Source: Amycolatopsis vastitatis (GTDB taxonomy: Bacteria > Actinomycetota > Actinomycetes > Mycobacteriales > Pseudonocardiaceae). Taken from it: 64,000 nt of DNA. The translations under genes and the position numbers were made by a program. Below are positions 1 through 6,976 of this stretch, in pieces (position 1 is the stretch's first letter; each line of letters starts with the position of its first letter). The notes under the pieces are model-generated. The model was not told the origin of the DNA. It did not search any database and saw nothing but the letters and a program-made list of their open reading frames with translations. The stretch is taken from positions 124,001 through 188,000 of the forward strand of contig NZ_NMUL01000001.1 of assembly GCF_002234595.1 (NCBI RefSeq). The letters are read 5' to 3'.

Positions 1-56
1 AACTCGTCGAGATGACGGCCACGGACCGAGGCTGACGGTCCCGCGGTGCCACACCC

Positions 57-641
57 TCAGCTTCGGCTGACGAGCAGGTATCGCTCGTCCTCGATCGGAG
101 CGCCCCACAAGTCCGGATCGTCGAGCCGCGTCACCGCCGCCTCTTCCCGCCGGGCGAGGACCAGGCGTTCGCACTCGTCGGCGGAGATCCCGGCACCGGT
201 GAACCACCGGCCTTCCACCAGAATCAGACGGCCGCCGGGTTTCAGCAGTCGCACCCAGACAGTCACCGCGGCGGACGGGTCGGACATGGCCCACAGCACG
301 TGCCGGACGAGGACAACGTCGTACGTGCTTGGCGGGCAAGGAGGATCGGCCGCGTCCCCTCGGCGCAAGTCCACGCTGACCCCGGCCGCTTCGGCTTTCG
401 TCCCGGCCACGTCGAGCATCCGAGGCGAGAGGTCGACCCCGCAGACGTCATGCCCGGCCTCGGCCAGCAGGACGGCAAGGCTGCCGGTCCCGCACCCGAG
501 GTCGACGACCGCCGCCGGAGCAGGGGGCAGCAACGGCAGCAGCAGATCCGCCCAGGCGGCGCGAACCCGGGGATCGCGGAGGCCGTGGTCGGGCTGGTCG
601 TCGAAGGTCGCGGCTTGGGCGTCCCAGTCGTCTTGCGTCAC
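57..641 (-). CDS. Class I SAM-dependent methyltransferase
   Basis: Predicted cytoplasmic S-adenosylmethionine-dependent methyltransferase of 194 residues, the usual size for the Methyltransf_11/UbiE-like group. The SAM-binding glycine motif VDLGCGTG lies near residue 46, the acidic ribose-binding residue follows in GVDLSPRM, and a later KPGGRLILVEG strand-loop is typical of the fold. The start is a GTG with no obvious ribosome site, so the first residues are uncertain. It ends 57 bases from the window edge, and its upstream neighbour is the tRNA cluster. The substrate cannot be read from the sequence. Confidence 0.85.
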   Translation of the reverse strand: MTQDDWDAQAATFDDQPDHGLRDPRVRAAWADLLLPLLPPAPAAVVDLGCGTGSLAVLLAEAGHDVCGVDLSPRMLDVAGTKAEAAGVSVDLRRGDAADPPCPPSTYDVVLVRHVLWAMSDPSAAVTVWVRLLKPGGRLILVEGRWFTGAGISADECERLVLARREEAAVTRLDDPDLWGAPIEDERYLLVSRS

Positions 642-744
642 CGGGACATCGTGCCGGACGCCACCGACATTTCCGGGCCGGCGTGACCGGCCCCGGACAC
701 AAGAAAGCCGCCTTGACCTGAGTCAAGACGGCTTCTTCGAACGG

Positions 745-818
745 TGGCCAGGGCCGGGGTCGAACCGGCGACCTTCCGCTTTTCAGGCGGACGCTCGTAC
801 CAACTGAGCTACCTGGCC
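745..818 (-). tRNA. tRNA-Phe (GAA)
   Basis: A 74-base cloverleaf. The acceptor GGCCAGG pairs with CCTGGCC, the D-arm has AGCTCAGTTGGT, and the T-loop has GGTTCGACCCC. The anticodon stem TCCGC/GCGGA encloses loop CTGAAAA, giving anticodon GAA. CCA is not encoded. It is the last gene of a Glu-Asp-Phe cluster read on the minus strand. Confidence 0.97.
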
Positions 819-849
819 GGGAACGCCGGCAAGGAGCCGAACGATCTTG

Positions 850-923
850 CGACCCTGACGGGACTCGAACCCGCGACCTTCGCCGTGACAGGGCGACGCG
901 CTAACCAACTGCGCCACAGGGCC
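850..923 (-). tRNA. tRNA-Asp (GTC)
   Basis: A 74-base cloverleaf with acceptor GGCCCTG/CAGGGTC, discriminator G, and T-loop GGTTCGAGTCC. The anticodon stem TCGCC/GGCGA encloses loop CTGTCAC, giving anticodon GTC. It sits between tRNA-Glu and tRNA-Phe, with gaps of about 20 to 30 bases that suggest one polycistronic tRNA transcript. Confidence 0.97.
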
Positions 924-944
924 TTGCTTTACTACAGTACTGCG

Positions 945-1017
945 TACTCCCAACGGGATTCGAACCCGCGTTGCCGCCTTGAAAGGGCGGAGTCCTAGGC
1001 CGCTGAACGATGGGAGC
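945..1017 (-). tRNA. tRNA-Glu (TTC)
   Basis: A 73-base cloverleaf with acceptor GCTCCCA/TGGGAGT (a G-U first pair), D-arm CGTTCAGCGGCC and T-loop GGTTCGAATCCC. The anticodon stem CCGCC/GGCGG encloses loop CTTTCAA, giving anticodon TTC. It is the first gene of the Glu-Asp-Phe cluster. The promoter probably lies in the roughly 100 bases up to position 1125. Confidence 0.97.
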
Positions 1018-1125
1018 CCGGCCGGTTTCGGGTGACCGACCGACCGCGCTCTCAGGTCCCCCTGGGAGCGATTACAAGCATAGGGCACGCCGCCACCGCT
1101 TTGCACAGGGGGTTCCTTAAGCCTC

Positions 1126-1911
1126 CTATGAAGCCGCTACCTGCGCAAACGTTGCCAGGTCCGCCAGGCGGTGGTCAAACTCGGCCCGCTCGGGTTCCGT
1201 CAGTGCCGACTCCAGCAGTTCGCCGATCCGGTCGTCGGTCAGGGCCTCCGCGCGTTGCCGTCGGTCGCGCAGGTGCGGTTTGCGCTCCGCCGCCGCCACG
1301 AGCTCGTCGGCCGCGTCCTCCGGCCACGCCGTGCGCAGCAGGCGTGCGCGGCCGCCCTCCGGGTCCGCGATCACCGCCTCCGGCACCGAGAGGCCCACCG
1401 CCCGCAGCGCCGCGAAGTGGAGGCCGCCGCGCAGCTCGCGGAAGACCATCAGCGCGAAGCCGAGGCGTTCGACGTCGCCCGAGGGACGTTCGGCGTTCTT
1501 CCAGCCCGCGAAGAGCGCCAGCCCGCTCGCATCCGCGGCGTCGACGACGCGGAACAACAGCTCCGCCAAGCGGCCGGGCTCCGATACGGCCGAAAGGTTG
1601 ACACGCGACCACCGGGCCGATGACTCCGCGTAGGCGCGGACCGCGGTGGGAGCGTCGACGACCGCCGTCGCCGCCGGCAGGACGAAGTCGAACAGCCAGT
1701 GCGGGAAGATGCCGAACAGCTCCGCGGCCACCTTCGGCGGGACGTCGCCGAGCACCGCCGAGCGGCCCCGCAAGTACAGCGAACGCGGCGGCAAGCCCAC
1801 CTCCGCCTCCACCGCGGCCAGCTCCGGCGACGTCATGAACTTGCCGCCCAGCACCTGCACCACCGGACGGATCCGGTCCGCCAGCCCCGCCACACCCTCG
1901 ATCGCCGTCAT
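1126..1911 (-). CDS. Conserved helical actinobacterial protein, SCO6745-like
   Basis: A 261-residue protein, probably cytoplasmic, that resembles the conserved actinobacterial family named after SCO6745; its function is not known to me. It is alpha-helical and Ala/Leu/Arg-rich, with no signal peptide or membrane segment. The N-terminal part (VLGGKFMTSPELAAVEAEVGLPPRSLYLRGRS, about residues 20 to 50) and a FGIFPHWLF segment look like conserved family features. The ATG at 1911 is chosen because AAAGGGGA lies just ahead of it; the frame stays open further upstream. It lies alone between the tRNA cluster and a small gene on the same strand. Family assignment is from memory and moderate. Confidence 0.75.
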   Translation of the reverse strand: MTAIEGVAGLADRIRPVVQVLGGKFMTSPELAAVEAEVGLPPRSLYLRGRSAVLGDVPPKVAAELFGIFPHWLFDFVLPAATAVVDAPTAVRAYAESSARWSRVNLSAVSEPGRLAELLFRVVDAADASGLALFAGWKNAERPSGDVERLGFALMVFRELRGGLHFAALRAVGLSVPEAVIADPEGGRARLLRTAWPEDAADELVAAAERKPHLRDRRQRAEALTDDRIGELLESALTEPERAEFDHRLADLATFAQVAAS

Positions 1912-2060
1912 GTCCGTCCCCTTTCGACCCCCGGACCATAACAGTGTTACAAAACTGGCGTCAAGCATCCGGCGACAGCTTGGGAATTGCTCTCCAAAAA
2001 GACCCGCAACCTGCGGAGATATCACCGGAAGGGTCCGGCGGAACCACCGGACCCACCGGC

Positions 2061-2315
2061 TCAGCGCTGAACCGGCGCCTGACCGTCCTCATCCAAGTTC
2101 AACCCCAGCATCTCCAGCAACTGAACACAGTCCTCGACCCCCAGCGCACCATTCGCCACCGCCAGCCGAGCCCGCCGAACCTGATCATCCGAAACCCGCT
2201 GCGCATCAGCAGCCCCACTTCGCTGCGCCGGCAACGCCCCGGCAAACGGAGCACTCCCCCCATCGGCACCTTCGTACCGAAGGAGGAACTGCCGCACTTC
2301 AACAGACCCGCTCAT
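2061..2315 (-). CDS. Small conserved hypothetical protein
   Basis: An 84-residue soluble protein that I do not recognise. The start at 2315 is supported by GGAGGGG five bases ahead of the ATG; the longer open frame upstream is rejected because of this ribosome site. The first half is acidic and low in structure, and the second half (about residues 40 to 75) is a predicted helix pair, VRRARLAVANGALGVEDCVQLLEMLGLNLDED. Size and helical tail resemble the small regulators common in actinomycetes, but there is no recognisable DNA-binding motif. It sits head-to-head with the gene at 2920 across a 600-base spacer. Confidence 0.65.
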   Translation of the reverse strand: MSGSVEVRQFLLRYEGADGGSAPFAGALPAQRSGAADAQRVSDDQVRRARLAVANGALGVEDCVQLLEMLGLNLDEDGQAPVQR

Positions 2316-2919
2316 AGCCCCTCCATACGGCTCACAACAGCTTGGCCGCGAGGCTAACCAGCACCAGCCGCCACACACAGCCCCCCGGAGAGTGAACCTC
2401 GTACCACGCTCCGCACAACGCAGCGCAATCGGCAACCACGAAGAAGACAGCCACCCGAACGAACGTCACCCCGCCCGAAAGTGACACTCCACGGGGAAAT
2501 TTCCCGCTCTCCACTCGCCCAACCCACCAACTCGTGCAACAATCGAGGTGCTGACACACCCCCGGTCAGCGCCTGTGGAGATCCCCTCCGACCCCCGCGT
2601 TCCTCCCCCTGGCGCGGGGGTCCTCCATTTCTGGGCCTGCTCGGGCTTCGCCCTTCGCTTCGGCCCATTCATTCCGGTGTGCTGCCCGGGGGGCCGAGCC
2701 CCCCGGACCCCCCACGGTGCGTTCCGTGCGCTTCCAGCGTGGAGAGTGGCAGCGGCTGGGCGTAGGGGTCTTCGGGGGTGATCGACTCGGTGGGTTAGTG
2801 GGGGGTTGCTTTGTGTTTGGGGGGCGTTGGTCCGTGTGGGGGGTTGTTGGGCTGAATGGGGTGGGGGTTCGGCGTGTTGTAGCTCACAGTGGTTTGTGTG
2901 GCGAGATGCAAACGTTATC
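2316..2919. other. Gene-poor spacer with two GC hairpins and a GT-rich tract
   Basis: No convincing gene is seen here. Two perfect hairpins are present: a 10-bp stem GACCCCCGCG (2590-2599) with 2613-2622, and a 9-bp stem CCGGGGGGC (2686-2694) with 2698-2706 around a CGA loop. From about 2775 to 2880 the plus strand is strongly G/T-rich with several runs of five or six G, unlike the rest of the window. Open frames across it are low-complexity and lack ribosome sites. It may hold a divergent promoter, a structured RNA or a short repeat element. Confidence 0.6.
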
Positions 2920-3420
2920 GTGGCGTTCGTGCCCCTTCCCTCCCTTGGCCGCTTGAGCAGCCGCACGAACCTGAAAGCCGCTGCGTCTTCTGGGCGTCAT
3001 CGTGGTGCCGCGAAGCCTGCGGACGATGGTGTTGTCGAGGACACCGAGCTCACCTCCTACCTCGCCGCCCTGGCTCCGGACAACGACCTGGAAAGCACCG
3101 GGTCCGGCAAGCGGTTCGGGGAGGCTCAGGTCTACCAGCTGCGGATGAGCCTCATTGCCAGCCAGCAGCTCAAGGACATCGCCGGTGAACGGGGGATCTC
3201 GCCTCAGGCTCTTGCCCAGGAGTGGATTCTCGAACGGCTCAACTGGGAAGGCCAGGCCTCGTCGCTGCAGGATCAGCGGCAGCAGGCCGGCCACGCCGGC
3301 GATCTCGGCCACGTCGGGGATCTCGGTGACGTCGACGAGCTTGGTGGGGTCAGTGATCTCACCGATGAGTTCCACTTTCCCGCTGATGCCTTCGATGCGC
3401 CCGTGGGCGGGCGGCACTAG
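2920..3420 (+). CDS. Hypothetical protein with a short helical DNA-binding-like core
   Basis: A protein of about 166 residues that I do not assign to a named family. The middle (about residues 65 to 110) reads as a compact helical unit, VYQLRMSLIASQQLKDIAG followed by ERGISPQALAQEWILERL, which resembles the ribbon-helix-helix or CopG-type proteins that bind DNA. The C-terminus is Asp/Gly-rich with imperfect HAGDLG-HVGDLG-DVDELG repeats. The start is unresolved: GTG at 2920 or 2929 or TTG at 2953 are all in frame and none has a good ribosome site. A strong hairpin terminator follows 27 bases after the stop. Confidence 0.6.
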   Translation: MAFVPLPSLGRLSSRTNLKAAASSGRHRGAAKPADDGVVEDTELTSYLAALAPDNDLESTGSGKRFGEAQVYQLRMSLIASQQLKDIAGERGISPQALAQEWILERLNWEGQASSLQDQRQQAGHAGDLGHVGDLGDVDELGGVSDLTDEFHFPADAFDAPVGGRH

Positions 3421-3447
3421 CCTGCTCGGCGCAACCCCAGCATGCGA

Positions 3448-3477
3448 AAGGGCCCCCGGCGGATGCCGGGGGCCCTT
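3448..3477 (+). terminator. Perfect 13-bp stem terminator
   Basis: Positions 3448-3460 (AAGGGCCCCCGGC) pair without mismatch with 3465-3477 around a GGAT loop. It lies just after the hypothetical gene ending at 3420 and before the convergent cold-shock gene, so it can act in both directions. Confidence 0.85.
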
Positions 3478-3508
3478 CGCTCAGGCCTTTGGACTTACGC
3501 AGGGCCTG

Positions 3509-3526
3509 TGAGGCTTGTGAGCCTCA
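3509..3526 (-). terminator. Short hairpin after the cold-shock gene
   Basis: TGAGGCT (3509-3515) pairs with AGCCTCA (3520-3526) around a TGTG loop, directly downstream of the minus-strand cold-shock gene that ends at 3530. It is weaker than the 3448 hairpin, which may act as a back-up. Confidence 0.5.
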
Positions 3527-3529
3527 GTC

Positions 3530-3733
3530 TCAGATCGCGCGGACCTTCTGGGCCTGCGGGCCCTTCTGTCCCTGGCCGACCTCGAACTCCACTCGCTGAT
3601 TCTCCTCGAGAGTGCGGAAACCGCGGCCCTCGATCTCCGAGTAGTGAACGAACACGTCGCCTTCGCCGCCGTCCTGCGCGATGAAGCCGAAGCCCTTCTC
3701 CGCGTTGAACCACTTCACAGTGCCTTGCGCCAC
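3530..3733 (-). CDS. Cold-shock protein, CspA family
   Basis: A 67-residue single-stranded nucleic-acid-binding protein, full length for the family, likely an RNA chaperone in the cytoplasm. Both RNP motifs are visible: KGFGFI near residue 14 (RNP1) and DVFVHYS near residue 27 (RNP2). The start is GTG at 3733, with AGGAG nine bases upstream; the frame runs further but lacks homology there. It is monocistronic between two hairpins and has a long upstream spacer. A second very similar copy lies at 19464, differing mainly in RTLEENQ versus KSLEENA and in the C-terminal QKVRAI versus TSVTVI. Confidence 0.97.
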   Translation of the reverse strand: MAQGTVKWFNAEKGFGFIAQDGGEGDVFVHYSEIEGRGFRTLEENQRVEFEVGQGQKGPQAQKVRAI

Positions 3734-4195
3734 CGCTGTACTCCTCGTTACACAGATCCGCTTCGAATGCCACCGAAGCGGCACCCCGACCGTCCCGGGC
3801 GGTTCCAACGAGACGAGTCAAGAGCGGGTCGGCTCCATGGCTCGCGTCAGAAGTTCCGCGAGTGTGAAGCCACGAACACGCAAAACGACGGCCTGAGAGC
3901 AGACTACCGGGATCTGGCCAAAGTTGAACCCCGTGATCGGGGCGAAAACCCGCTCTGCGCACCAAGGTCACCGGAACGTCGTAGGGCTCCGGCCCGCTTC
4001 CCGCCGGACCCACCGGCTAGTCTTGCGCAGCGCAGCGGCGCCGTGATCACCGGATACGGCACGGAGTCGGCCGTGCCCCCTCAGTGAAAGAACTCGCGTG
4101 CGGGTGTGACTTTCGTCACGCCGATCTTGCTCAACGTCACGGGCACACGGGACGTCTCGTGAAGGGGTAGCACCAAAGGGGCAAAGGGGAATGGG
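3734..4195. other. Divergent spacer between csp and the L,D-transpeptidase gene
   Basis: This 462-base spacer must hold the promoters of the minus-strand cold-shock gene and the plus-strand transpeptidase gene. No coding region is supported. A small CCCCG-TGAT-CGGGG hairpin occurs at 3929-3942. Cold-shock genes often have long 5' leaders, so part of it may be untranslated leader, but I cannot place the start sites. Confidence 0.5.
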
Positions 4196-5401
4196 TTGAC
4201 GGTGAGGACTTCCACGCGGCGCCGGGGCGTCGCTATGGCATTGGGCTTGGTCGCCGCGCTCACGCTGGGGGCGTGCAGCAGTGAACCGACGGTCTCGGCG
4301 AGCGGTACCTCGGGGGGCGGCCCGACGCAGTCGCCGGCACCCACCGCGCAGCCCGCGAAACTGACCGTCACGCCCGCCGGCGGCGCCCAGGACATCGCGC
4401 CCGGCGAACCGGTCGGCGTCAAGATCTCCGACGGCACGATCATGTCCGTCACGTTGACGAACCCGGACGGCAAGCAGGTCCAGGGCCAGACGTCGGCGGA
4501 CAAGAAGAGCTGGAGCGCCACCGAGCAGCTCGGCTACGGCAAGACCTACACCTGGTCCGGCCAGGTGCAGGGCGCCGACGGCAAGAACCTGCCCATCAGC
4601 GGCGCGTTCACCACGGTCAAGCCGAAGCGCCAGACGTCGGCCAGCCTGAACGTCGGGGACGGCCAGACGTACGGCATCGCGATGCCGATCGCGCTGACCT
4701 TCCCGAACCGCGTCACCGACAAGGCGTCGGTCGAGAAGGCGCTGTCGGTCGAGACCACGCCGAAGACCGAGGGGTCGTGGGCCTGGATGGAGGGCGATAC
4801 TTCGGTGCACTGGCGGCCGAAGGAGTACTTCAAGCCCGGCACGCAGGTGAAGGTCAACGCCAAGATCTACGGCGTCAAGGTCGGCGACGGCGTGTACGGC
4901 AAGCAGGACCTGTCGGCCAGCTTCACGATCGGCCGCTCCCAGATCGTCAAGGGCAACACCCAGCAGCACACGATGCAGGTGATCCGCGACGGCCAGCAGA
5001 TCGCCGACTACCCGGTGAGCTACGGCCTCGACTCCGACCCGGGCCGTGTCACCCACAGCGGCGTGCACGTCGTCATGGGCAAGCAGGCCACCTACGCGAT
5101 GAGCAACCCGAAGTACCACTACGAGAACGTCGTGGTGCCGTGGGCGGTCCGGATCTCCAACAACGGCGAGTTCATCCACGGCCTGGCCGCGTCGATGTGG
5201 GCGCAGGGCAAGAAGAACGTCTCGCACGGCTGCCTGAACCTCTCGCCCGCGCGCGCCAAGGAGTACTACGACGGCGTGCTCCCCGGCGACCCGGTCGAGA
5301 TCACCGGCAGCACGCAGACGCTGACCGCGAAGGACGGCGACTACAGCGACTGGACCTACGACTGGGCGAGCTGGCAGAAGCTGTCGGCGCTCGCCGGCTG
5401 A
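4196..5401 (+). CDS. L,D-transpeptidase lipoprotein (YkuD family, LdtMt2-like)
   Basis: A 401-residue exported lipoprotein that should cross-link peptidoglycan through 3-3 bonds. The N-terminal signal peptide ends in lipobox LTLGAC with the lipidated Cys near residue 27, followed by a Thr/Pro/Gly-rich linker. Two Ig-like beta domains (about residues 55 to 140 and 145 to 245) precede the YkuD catalytic domain (about 250 to 375). The catalytic signature is complete: His328 in EFIHG and SHGC with nucleophile Cys346. This domain order matches mycobacterial LdtMt2. The TTG start at 4196 has AGGGGA ahead; a GTG two codons later is an alternative. A terminator follows at 5423, so it is probably monocistronic. 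Confidence 0.95.
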   Translation: MTVRTSTRRRGVAMALGLVAALTLGACSSEPTVSASGTSGGGPTQSPAPTAQPAKLTVTPAGGAQDIAPGEPVGVKISDGTIMSVTLTNPDGKQVQGQTSADKKSWSATEQLGYGKTYTWSGQVQGADGKNLPISGAFTTVKPKRQTSASLNVGDGQTYGIAMPIALTFPNRVTDKASVEKALSVETTPKTEGSWAWMEGDTSVHWRPKEYFKPGTQVKVNAKIYGVKVGDGVYGKQDLSASFTIGRSQIVKGNTQQHTMQVIRDGQQIADYPVSYGLDSDPGRVTHSGVHVVMGKQATYAMSNPKYHYENVVVPWAVRISNNGEFIHGLAASMWAQGKKNVSHGCLNLSPARAKEYYDGVLPGDPVEITGSTQTLTAKDGDYSDWTYDWASWQKLSALAG

Positions 5402-5422
5402 GACCACTGAGGGAACACCGGG

Positions 5423-5455
5423 CGGCCGGGAAGTCCAGCACGGGCTTCCCGGCCG
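5423..5455 (+). terminator. Perfect 11-bp stem terminator
   Basis: CGGCCGGGAAG (5423-5433) pairs fully with 5445-5455, 22 bases after the L,D-transpeptidase stop codon. Confidence 0.85.
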
Positions 5456-5571
5456 TTCGTGTTTCTCCGCAAACCCGCGAAATCCGATGCAACCCCGGTG
5501 ATCACCCGCCGCATGACTAAGGGCAGAGGCGCGGCGATCCCCTGCCGCGCCCGCGAGAATGAGGAGCTGTC

Positions 5572-5865
5572 TTGCGTATCCGCATCGCCCTGACCCTCGG
5601 CGCGCTCGTGCTCGCCGGTGGCGCCCTGACCGGTGGTATCGCGCTGGCTTCGGAGGCGCAGGCGCCGGTCCCGACGACCCAGGAGACCCGGCCGAACGAG
5701 CCGACCGTCGCCACGCCCCGCCCGACCAGCAGCCGTCCGGTCGACCAGGCTCCGCGAACGACGACGAGGCCCGCCCCCGCCAAACAAGCTCCGCGCGTCC
5801 CGCGGGCCGTCCCGGCGGGGCCGACCGGTGACCTGCACCTGCCGGCCGTGTGGGAGACCCGGTAG
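5572..5865 (+). CDS. Small exported Pro/Thr-rich protein
   Basis: A 97-residue protein with an N-terminal hydrophobic signal or anchor (about residues 4 to 27, ending in ALASEA) and a disordered Pro/Thr/Arg-rich remainder. No known domain is visible. The start is TTG at 5572, preceded by GAGGAG at a good distance. The next gene, a sigma factor, begins five bases after the stop, so the two are likely co-transcribed. The protein two genes on (6427) has a similar Pro/Thr-rich extracellular tail, and both may be surface components tied to this regulatory pair. Confidence 0.7.
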   Translation: MRIRIALTLGALVLAGGALTGGIALASEAQAPVPTTQETRPNEPTVATPRPTSSRPVDQAPRTTTRPAPAKQAPRVPRAVPAGPTGDLHLPAVWETR

Positions 5866-5869
5866 CCAG

Positions 5870-6421
5870 GTGATCTCCCGCTCCCGTCCGTCGACCGGGC
5901 CGGGCTCGCCGTGGGACGGCGAGTTCGCCCGGTACTTCGGCGAGCGCGCGCACAGCCTGCGGTCCACGGCCTTCCTGCTCTGCGGGGATTGGCACCAGGC
6001 CGAAGACCTCACGCAGGCCGCGCTGCTCAAGCTCTACCTCGCCTGGCCGAGGCTGTCGCGGCACGACGCGCTGGACGCCTACGCGCGCAAGGTCGTCCTG
6101 CGCACGTTCCTCGCTGAGCACCGGCGCAGCAGGTGGAAACGGGAGCGGCTCACCGACACCCCGCCGGAACTCCCGGCGGAACCCGCGGGCGAACAGGACG
6201 TGCTGGTCCGGCAGGCACTGGCCGTCCTGGCCCCCAAGCAGCGCGCCGTGCTGGTGCTGCGGTACTTCGAAGACCTGAGCGTCGAAGAGACCGCGCAGGC
6301 ACTCGGCTGCAGCACCGGCACGGTGAAGAGCCAGGCCTCCCGCGGCCTGGCCACGCTGCGCAAACGGCTCGGCCCGCACTACGGTGCGCTGACGTTCAGC
6401 GCGGCCACGGAGAGGAGGTGA
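5870..6421 (+). CDS. RNA polymerase sigma factor, SigE-type ECF family
   Basis: A 183-residue extracytoplasmic-function type sigma factor. Region 2 covers about residues 20 to 90, with the core-binding helix EDLTQAALLKLYLAWPR. Region 4 covers about 115 to 170, with a clear helix-turn-helix, LSVEETAQALGCSTGTVKSQASRGLATLRKRL. Regions 1 and 3 are lacking, as expected for the SigE/ECF group. The start is GTG at 5870, five bases after the previous stop. The next gene starts six bases after the stop behind GAGGAGG, and its membrane protein is probably the partner that controls this sigma factor. Confidence 0.92.
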   Translation: MISRSRPSTGPGSPWDGEFARYFGERAHSLRSTAFLLCGDWHQAEDLTQAALLKLYLAWPRLSRHDALDAYARKVVLRTFLAEHRRSRWKRERLTDTPPELPAEPAGEQDVLVRQALAVLAPKQRAVLVLRYFEDLSVEETAQALGCSTGTVKSQASRGLATLRKRLGPHYGALTFSAATERR

Positions 6422-6426
6422 CGAAC

Positions 6427-6909
6427 ATGGACTCCGAAGAAGACGTCCGCGCGTTCCTGAACGGCGCGGCCGGCGGCCCGCAGCCGCCGATGCGCCTCGA
6501 CGCCGCCGACGTGATCGAGCGCGGCGGCCGGGTCCGGCGACGACGCAAGCGCTTCGCCGTCGCGGGCACTTCGACCGCGACGGCGGTCGTCCTGGCGGTG
6601 GCCGGCTTCCTGGCCGGTCACCGCGCCGGGCCGCCGGAGCCGGTGCAGCCGGCCGGACCCGGGCTGTCCACGGTCGGCACCACTTCCCCCGTTGCCCCGC
6701 CCACGTCGCTGACCGAAGTGCCGGCGACGTCGATCGCACCGCCGACGACCGAGCCGGACCACACCCAGCCACGCGTTCAGCGGACGTCGGCTCCCCAGGT
6801 GCCCTCCGCCGGCCCGCGGTCGACGTCCCGCCCGACGCCGACGAACGCCCCGCCCACCTCGGCTCCGGCCGACACCCGGCAGGAAGCGCCGAGGACGACG
6901 ACGCGCTAG
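6427..6909 (+). CDS. Single-pass membrane protein, probable anti-sigma-like partner
   Basis: A 160-residue protein with an N-terminal cytoplasmic part of about 45 residues (DVRAFLNGAAGG, then a basic RRRRKRF stop-transfer), one transmembrane helix (about 47 to 68) and an extracytoplasmic Pro/Thr/Ser-rich tail. The layout fits the small anti-sigma-like proteins often encoded after SigE-family sigma genes, but no zinc-binding HxxxCxxC motif is present, so the role is inferred from context only. Translation is probably coupled: GAGGAGGTGA overlaps the stop of the sigma gene. A bidirectional hairpin follows at 6925. Confidence 0.75.
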   Translation: MDSEEDVRAFLNGAAGGPQPPMRLDAADVIERGGRVRRRRKRFAVAGTSTATAVVLAVAGFLAGHRAGPPEPVQPAGPGLSTVGTTSPVAPPTSLTEVPATSIAPPTTEPDHTQPRVQRTSAPQVPSAGPRSTSRPTPTNAPPTSAPADTRQEAPRTTTR

Positions 6910-6924
6910 CGACCCCGGGCCGTG

Positions 6925-6960
6925 CGTGTGCCCCGCCCGGTGATCCGGACGGGGCACACG
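6925..6960. terminator. Bidirectional terminator
   Basis: CGTGTGCCCCG (6925-6935) pairs perfectly with 6950-6960, and the interior can pair further through CCGG/CCGG. It lies between two convergent genes ending at 6909 (plus) and 6977 (minus). Confidence 0.9.
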
Positions 6961-6976
6961 TCTTTCCGGCGTCCGC

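Noticed and set aside
1..35. A short plus-strand frame ending in TGA at 33-35 that could be the tail of a gene from outside the window
   Set aside because: Only ten codons are visible, with no recognisable protein feature, so coding status cannot be judged.
745..1017. tRNA cluster as an integration hot spot with attached mobile element
   Set aside because: No integrase, no direct repeat of a tRNA 3' end and no composition break were found next to it.
2466..2966. A 166-codon minus-strand frame through the GT-rich tract
   Set aside because: The composition is driven by the strand-skewed tract (Pro/Thr/His/Gln-rich), with no ribosome site and no conserved pattern.
3968..6772. A 934-codon minus-strand open frame
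   Set aside because: It is antisense to the L,D-transpeptidase, exported protein and sigma-factor genes, has an Arg/Gly/Ala/Asp-biased composition typical of GC-rich shadow frames, and shows no domain.
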